A stretch of 64,000 bases of DNA from Micromonospora endolithica (GTDB taxonomy: Bacteria; Actinomycetota; Actinomycetes; Mycobacteriales; Micromonosporaceae): NCBI RefSeq assembly GCF_003626595.1, contig NZ_RBAK01000009.1, forward strand, positions 186,001-250,000, read 5' to 3'. The notes under the pieces are model-generated. The model was not told where the DNA came from, searched no databases, and saw only the letters and a list, made by a program, of their open reading frames with translations. Below, in pieces: positions 59,109-64,000 of the stretch; positions within the stretch are counted from its first letter, which is position 1; the number at the start of each line of letters is the position of its first letter. The translations under genes were made by a program, and so were the position numbers.

Positions 59109-59882
59109 ATGCCCCTGCCGCCGACCGGACGCCGTCGCGCGTACCCGGCTCTGCTCCTGCTCGTGCCGCTGGTGGCCGCCGCCTGCGCGACGAGCCGGCC
59201 GGGGACGGCGCAGGGCACCCCGGCGGCCCGCGCGAGCACCCCGCCGGTCGTCGCCGACCAGCCGTCCGCCGCGGCGACCGGGCGGCCGACCGGGACCGCG
59301 ACCCCGAACGGCACCGCGAGCCCGGGCGGTACGGCGGCCGCGCCGGCGCGCGCCGGGCTGCCGCACGTCTTCCCGGTACGCGCGCGGAAGGTCGCCTACC
59401 ACCCGACCCACTCCGCCTACCCGGGGACGGACATCTTCGCCGACTGCGGCGAGCCGTTCGTGGCGGTTACCGACGGGACGGTCCTGGAGGTCAGCCGGGT
59501 GGACCGCTTCGCGCCGCAGGGGCCGCGCGGGCCCTACAACGGCGGGTTGTCGGTGTCGCTGCTCGGCGACGACGGGGTGCGCTACTACGGCTCGCACCTG
59601 ACCGAGATCGCCGACGGCGTCGACGCCGGAGCCCGGGTCCGGGCCGGACGGCAGCTGGGCACGGTAGGCCGGACCGGAAACGCGAACAACGTGTGTCACC
59701 TGCACTTCGGCATCTCCCCGCCGTGCACCGGCCGGGACGGCTGGTGGATCCGGCGGGGTGTGGTGTGGCCCGCGCCCTACCTGGACGCCTGGCGGCGAAA
59801 GATCAACCGGGAACCGGCGGCCGAGGTGTCGGCCTGGCACCGGCGGCACGGCTGCCCGAAGGCACCCGGGACGGCCCGGTAG
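59109..59882 (+). CDS. M23-family (LytM) peptidase-like lipoprotein
   Basis: A protein of 257 residues from ATG 59109. Signal peptide with lipobox VAAACATS, a TP/GT-rich linker, and the LytM fold at about 85-215: HPTHSAYPGTDIFADCGEPFVAVTDGTVLEVS with the HxxxxxxD zinc motif, GLSVSLLGDDGVRYYGSHL and HLHFGISP, the second zinc motif. Both zinc ligands are present, so it may cut peptidoglycan cross-bridges. Its C-terminal WWIRRGVVWPAPYLDAW is typical of the actinobacterial subset. Confidence 0.85.
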   Translation: MPLPPTGRRRAYPALLLLVPLVAAACATSRPGTAQGTPAARASTPPVVADQPSAAATGRPTGTATPNGTASPGGTAAAPARAGLPHVFPVRARKVAYHPTHSAYPGTDIFADCGEPFVAVTDGTVLEVSRVDRFAPQGPRGPYNGGLSVSLLGDDGVRYYGSHLTEIADGVDAGARVRAGRQLGTVGRTGNANNVCHLHFGISPPCTGRDGWWIRRGVVWPAPYLDAWRRKINREPAAEVSAWHRRHGCPKAPGTAR

Positions 59883-59960
59883 CGCCCACCCTCACCGTCC
59901 TCGGCGGAGCGAGAACGGTCTCCGGGTTTTCCGACATACGTGCTTCATCGACCGGAAACA

Positions 59961-60013
59961 TTGACGCAAGTCTTCTCTCTCGGCTAGCGTCCCGGCTCAA
60001 GAGAGCGCTCTCT
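59961..60013 (+). promoter_or_regulatory. GH81 promoter with LacI-type operator
   Basis: TTGACG (59961-59966) and TAGCGT (59985-59990) are separated by 18 bases. The perfect 14-base palindrome AGAGAGCGCTCTCT (60000-60013) covers the expected transcript start. It resembles the CebR-type operator (GGGAGCGCTCCC), so a sugar-responsive LacI repressor probably controls the glucanase. Confidence 0.65.
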
Positions 60014-60085
60014 GAGGCAACTTTCCTCACAATTCCGACTCAGCGCCGCACCCGGCGGGACCGGGTGCCACGCGATGGAGGCACC

Positions 60086-63043
60086 GTGAAACCTCCGGCA
60101 CCACACCGCAACCGAACCCTGGCCGCCACCGCCACCGCCATGGCCCTCGTCCTCGGCGGACTGGTCGTCGTCCACACCACCCCGGCCGAGGCCGCCACCG
60201 TCGGCGCCGGCAGCTACACCACCGACCGCGTGGGCCCGCTCCCCGCCGGCTGCGGTGACATGTCCACCAACCCTCGCCAGTTCGTGACCGCCGACGCTCC
60301 GGCCGGTCCCGTCCCCACCAACGACTGGTGGTCGTCCCTGCTCTGGAAGAAGACCAACTGCTCGTACAGCGAGCCGCTGCACGCGCACCCCGTCTCCTAC
60401 CAGGTGTTCGGCGACGGCCTCGGCTTCTCCGCCACCTCCACGCCCACCATCACCGGCACGGCGAACGGCGTCGGCGAGTACAAGTACGCCTACTCCGAGG
60501 ACATCCGCGTCGGCGTGGCCGCCCTCGGCGTACCGATCGTGAAGGTCGACGACTGGACCGACTGGACCGTCACCCCGTACTGGGGCGACGGTGTCCGCAC
60601 CATGCGCGCCACCATCGGCCACGGCCTGCCGTTCACGTACTTCCGCACCACCGGCGGCACCGCGCAGATCAACCCCACCGGCGGCAGCCCGACGATCTGG
60701 TCCAACAGCGGATCCACCATCGGCTTCACCGTCCGGGGCCACGACTACGTGGCGTACGCCCCGACCGGCGCGAGCTGGACGGTCAGCGGCGGCCGGATCA
60801 CCTCCGACCTGGCCGGCAAGGGCTACTTCTCGGTGGCACTGCTGCCCACCCAGGGCCTCGACGCCACCGCCCGGGCGCAGCTTGCCGCCACCTTCGGCAC
60901 CTACGCCCACGCCCACGTGACCGGCACCCGGATGTCCTACGGGTACGACCAGGGGACGGGACGCGTCGACACCACGTACGCGTTCACGACGACGCCGCGG
61001 GAGGGCACCAACACCCGGACGGTGGTGAGCCTCTACCCGCACCAGTGGAAGTCGCTGGCCGGCGCCACCCCGTTGGCGCAGACCTACCCGTCGGCCCGGG
61101 GCCGGATGAAGGTCCTCGCGGGGGTCGACCAGTTCCGCACCTCGATGCGGTTCCAGGGGGTGCTGCCGGAGGTGCCGGCCGTCGCCACCGGCGACGGTGC
61201 GGACCTGGCCACGCTGCGCAGCCACCTGGCGGCGGTCCGGGGCAACCCGATGGACCAGCGCGGCGGCGACACCTACTGGACCGGCAAGGGACTCGGCCGG
61301 GCCGCCCGGATCGTCGAGATCGCCGACCAGGTCGGTGACACCGAGACCCGTACGGCCGCGCTGAACGCCATCCGCAGCACGCTCAACGACTGGTTCACCG
61401 CCACACCGGGCGAGGCCGCCAAGATCTTCTACTACGACCAGAACTGGGGCACCCTGATCGGCTACCCCGCCTCGTACGGGTCCGACCAGGAACTCAACGA
61501 CCACCACTTCCACTACGGCTACTTCATCGCCGCCGCCGCCACCCTGGCCAAGTTCGACCCCGCCTGGGCGAAGCAGGACCAGTACGGCGGCATGGTCGAC
61601 CTGCTCATCCGGGACGCCAACAACTACAGCCGTACCGACAACCGCTTCCCCTACCTGCGGGACTTCGACATCTACGCCGGCCACGACTGGGCCTCCGGCC
61701 ACGGCTCCTTCAACGCCGGCAACAACCAGGAGTCCTCGTCCGAGGGCATGAACTTCGCCAACGCCCTCATCCAGTGGGGACAGGCCACCGGCAACACGGC
61801 GGTCCGCGACGCCGGCGTCTTCATCTGGACCACCCAGTCGGCGGCGATCCGGGAGTACTGGTTCGACGCCGACGACGAGAACTTCCCGGCGGCGTTCGGC
61901 CACTCCACGGTCGGCATGGTCTGGGGCGACGGCGGTGCGTACGCCACCTGGTTCAGCGCCGAGCCGGAGATGATCCAGGGCATCAACATGCTGCCGGTGA
62001 CCGGTGGTCACCTGTACATGGGCCAGGACCCGGCCTACAACAAGGTCAACTACGCCGAACTGGTCCGCAACAACGGTGGCGAACCCACCGTGTGGCAGGA
62101 CATCCACTGGCAGTTCCTCGCCCTGGGTGATCCGGACGCGGCGTTGACGAAACTACGGGCCAACCCGGGGTACGTCCCGGAGGAGGGCGAGAGCCGGGCG
62201 CACACCTTCCACTGGGTACGCAACCTGGCGACGCTGGGCACCCCGGACGCCACGGTGACCGCCAACCATCCGCTGGCCGCGGTGTTCACCCGCAACGGCG
62301 CGCGGACGTACGTGGCCAGCAACATCACCGCGTCGCCGCTGACCGTGACGTTCTCCAACGGCACCCGGGTGGACGTGCCGGCCGGTCGTACGGTCGCTAC
62401 CGGCGCGGTCACCTGGAGCGGCGGCAGCGCCAGCGGTGGCGTACCGCCGACCGGCCCGCCGCCGACGACGCCGCCACCGACGACGCCGCCACCCACGACT
62501 CCCCCGCCCACCACTCCGCCACCGACCACCCCGCCCCCCACCACGCCGCCACCGACGACGCCGCCGCCCACGTCGGACTCGCCGACGCAGTACCTGCTCC
62601 CGAGCAGCCGCCTCGGGGCGGCCGGCAGCCCGGCGACCGTCACCGTGGCCGGTGCCGGCGGGGCCAACCACGACGGCACGCCGACCAACGCCCAGGTGTT
62701 CACCGCCACCGGCCTGGACCTGGCGTACGCCGGTGGCCAGACGACCTTCGACCTGTTCCTCGACGCCGGCAACGCGGTCGGCAACGGGGTCCAGGTGCGG
62801 GTGTCCTACGACCTGACCGGCAACGGGAGCTGGGAGCGGGTGGAGACCTACCGCTACTTCGCCACCGACCCGGTCCCCGGCTTCGAGCGCTACACCCAGA
62901 ACGCCGGTCTGGTCTCGGCCACCGGCACGCTCGGTGCCCTGGCCGACGGCACGGTCCGGGTGGAGGTCTGGTCCGCCATCGGCGTCAACCCGACCAACCT
63001 CGGCGTCGGGGACAAGTCGTTGGTGAAGCTGCCGCACTCCTGA
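60086..63043 (+). CDS. GH81 endo-beta-1,3-glucanase with C-terminal glucan-binding domain
   Basis: A protein of 985 residues from GTG 60086, GGAGG 4-5 bases upstream, with a signal peptide. The GH81 catalytic region (about 45-760) includes PTNDWWSSLLW, SDQELNDHHFHYGYF and NNQESSSEGMNFANALIQWG, the last two carrying the conserved acidic residues. A PTTPPPTTPP linker follows, then a C-terminal beta-sandwich (YLLPSSRLGAAGSPATVTV to DKSLVKLPHS) that looks like the CBM56-type glucan-binding modules often joined to GH81. It should attack laminarin or fungal cell-wall glucan. Confidence 0.9.
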   Translation: MKPPAPHRNRTLAATATAMALVLGGLVVVHTTPAEAATVGAGSYTTDRVGPLPAGCGDMSTNPRQFVTADAPAGPVPTNDWWSSLLWKKTNCSYSEPLHAHPVSYQVFGDGLGFSATSTPTITGTANGVGEYKYAYSEDIRVGVAALGVPIVKVDDWTDWTVTPYWGDGVRTMRATIGHGLPFTYFRTTGGTAQINPTGGSPTIWSNSGSTIGFTVRGHDYVAYAPTGASWTVSGGRITSDLAGKGYFSVALLPTQGLDATARAQLAATFGTYAHAHVTGTRMSYGYDQGTGRVDTTYAFTTTPREGTNTRTVVSLYPHQWKSLAGATPLAQTYPSARGRMKVLAGVDQFRTSMRFQGVLPEVPAVATGDGADLATLRSHLAAVRGNPMDQRGGDTYWTGKGLGRAARIVEIADQVGDTETRTAALNAIRSTLNDWFTATPGEAAKIFYYDQNWGTLIGYPASYGSDQELNDHHFHYGYFIAAAATLAKFDPAWAKQDQYGGMVDLLIRDANNYSRTDNRFPYLRDFDIYAGHDWASGHGSFNAGNNQESSSEGMNFANALIQWGQATGNTAVRDAGVFIWTTQSAAIREYWFDADDENFPAAFGHSTVGMVWGDGGAYATWFSAEPEMIQGINMLPVTGGHLYMGQDPAYNKVNYAELVRNNGGEPTVWQDIHWQFLALGDPDAALTKLRANPGYVPEEGESRAHTFHWVRNLATLGTPDATVTANHPLAAVFTRNGARTYVASNITASPLTVTFSNGTRVDVPAGRTVATGAVTWSGGSASGGVPPTGPPPTTPPPTTPPPTTPPPTTPPPTTPPPTTPPPTTPPPTSDSPTQYLLPSSRLGAAGSPATVTVAGAGGANHDGTPTNAQVFTATGLDLAYAGGQTTFDLFLDAGNAVGNGVQVRVSYDLTGNGSWERVETYRYFATDPVPGFERYTQNAGLVSATGTLGALADGTVRVEVWSAIGVNPTNLGVGDKSLVKLPHS

Positions 63044-63119
63044 TCCGTACCACCACCCGTCGTGGCCCGCCGGTCGTCGGACGACCGGCGGGCCACGGCT
63101 TCGCGTAGGTTGGGAGGTC

Positions 63120-64000
63120 ATGAGCGCCCGGGACCCCATCGCCGACCTCCGCCGGATCGCCTTCCTGCTGGAACGGGCGAACGAGGCCACCTATCGGGTG
63201 AAGGCCTTCCGGTCGGCGGCGAACGCGCTCGGCGCGCTGCCGGAGGCCGAGGTGGCCGAGCGGTCCCGGACCGGGAAACTCACCGAGCTGGCCGGGGTCG
63301 GTGACGTCACCGCCCGCTGCGTCTCCGAGTCGCTGGCCGGCGAGGAACCGGTCTACCTCCGCCGGCTGCTCGCCACCGAGGGCACCGATCTGGACGAGGC
63401 CGCCGCCGCGCTGCGGTCGGCACTGCGCGGCGACTGCCACACCCACTCCGACTGGTCCGACGGCGGCTCCCCGATCGAGGAGATGGCGCTCGCCGCGGTG
63501 GAGCTGGGCCACGAGTACGTGGTACTCACCGACCACTCGCCCCGGCTGAAGGTGGCCCGGGGGTTGACCGCCGACCGGCTGCGCCGGCAGCTCGACCACG
63601 TGGCGACGGTCAACGCGGCGCTGCCGGAGGGTTTCCGGATCCTCACCGGCATCGAGGTCGACATCCTCGCCGACGGCTCGCTGGACCAGGACGACGACCT
63701 GTTGGCCCGCCTGGACGTGGTGGTCGGTTCGGTGCACAGCGGACTGAACGACGAACGCGGGAAGATGACCCGCCGGATGCTCGCCGCGGTGGCGAACCCG
63801 CACCTGGACATCCTCGGTCACTGCACCGGGCGGATGGTGTCGTCGCGGCCGGCCGGCGTGACCGGCCCCGGCGACCGGGGGCACCGCGCGCGTACCAGGG
63901 CGGAGAGCGACTTCGACGCCGACGCGGTCTTCGCCGCCTGCGCCGAACGGGACGTTGCCGTGGAGATCAATTCCCGTCCGGAGCGGCAGGACCCGCCGAA
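63120..64000 (+). CDS. PHP-domain protein with N-terminal HhH region (3' truncated)
   Basis: The frame opens at ATG 63120 (GGGAGG just upstream) and is still open at the window end after 293 codons. The first 100 residues resemble the polymerase-X-type helix-hairpin-helix region (IAFLLERANEATYRVKAFRSAA, TELAGVGDVTARCVSE). The PHP metal-binding motifs follow: CHTHSDWSDGGSP, LTDHSPR, TGIEVDIL, GSVHSGLN and ILGHCTGRM. Such proteins are probable metal-dependent phosphoesterases; whether a repair role applies is not known. Confidence 0.85.
   Translation, partial: MSARDPIADLRRIAFLLERANEATYRVKAFRSAANALGALPEAEVAERSRTGKLTELAGVGDVTARCVSESLAGEEPVYLRRLLATEGTDLDEAAAALRSALRGDCHTHSDWSDGGSPIEEMALAAVELGHEYVVLTDHSPRLKVARGLTADRLRRQLDHVATVNAALPEGFRILTGIEVDILADGSLDQDDDLLARLDVVVGSVHSGLNDERGKMTRRMLAAVANPHLDILGHCTGRMVSSRPAGVTGPGDRGHRARTRAESDFDADAVFAACAERDVAVEINSRPERQDPP

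Noticed and set aside
59984..62107. 707-codon frame antisense to the GH81 gene
   Set aside because: Val/Gly/His-rich product without motifs; the sense strand has catalytic motifs, a signal peptide and a ribosome site.

Overview
The window is high-GC actinobacterial chromosome, most likely Micromonospora or a close relative in the Micromonosporaceae. The evidence is very high third-position GC, frequent GTG starts, the ArsA-ATPase / wblA (whiB4) / ponA2 / metallophosphoesterase order seen in actinobacteria, secreted polysaccharidases, many S8 proteases and ECF sigma factors, and a family of GGGGCCCC-type intergenic palindromes. The species cannot be fixed from the sequence alone. All calls rest on reading the sequence; no database search was run.

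Layout. 1-5050: conserved envelope and redox block (partial ArsA-type ATPase, wblA, ponA2, YqeY-like protein, YkuE-like phosphoesterase). 5227-14127: a tRNA-Pro(CGG) gene carrying an integrated element of 8,785 bp, bounded by a perfect 44-bp duplication of the tRNA 3' half. The element encodes a tyrosine integrase, an excisionase, a RepA-like ATPase, an HNH nuclease, an XRE/TPR regulator with a tandem-repeat operator, a small HTH protein and a two-TM membrane cargo protein. It has no transfer gene, and it has a roughly 1.7-kb zone with little coding that is dense in CTAG palindromes and iteron-like repeats. 14182-25132: accessory region with a methyltransferase, three XRE or small-partner genes (one with an apparent frameshift), lipoproteins, an esterase, a secreted 5'-nucleotidase, a GGCT-like protein and a phosphodiesterase. 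25302-32930: GAF-GGDEF protein, asd-ask operon, lipoprotein, nitroreductase, and leuA behind a leucine leader peptide. 33071-41776: MFS exporter, secreted HNH lipoprotein, and a complete peptide ABC importer (SBP, two permeases, two ATPases). 42067-46458: recR-ybaB-dnaX with the SRP RNA. 46543-63043: tRNA-Ser(GGA), beta-helix protein, GH26 mannanase, a convergent pair of subtilisin-like proteins of which one has lost its catalytic residues, an FtsX-ectodomain/ECF-sigma pair, tRNA-Ser(CGA), deoD, tadA and its partner, M23 lipoprotein and GH81 glucanase. 63120-64000: PHP-domain protein running off the end.

Most interesting. (1) The tRNA-Pro element, with its origin-like repeat zone, its integrase carrying a second copy of the arm-binding motif inside the catalytic domain, and its membrane protein with a possible nuclease-like domain. 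(2) The FtsX-ectodomain membrane protein translationally coupled to an ECF sigma factor, flanked by two copies of a tRNA-Ser-type terminator segment. (3) The active/dead subtilase pair arranged tail to tail. (4) A 33-bp motif (29 of 33 identical) placed upstream of unrelated genes at 25.2 and 50.4 kb. (5) The 31-bp-period GGGGCCCC repeat family placed at gene ends.
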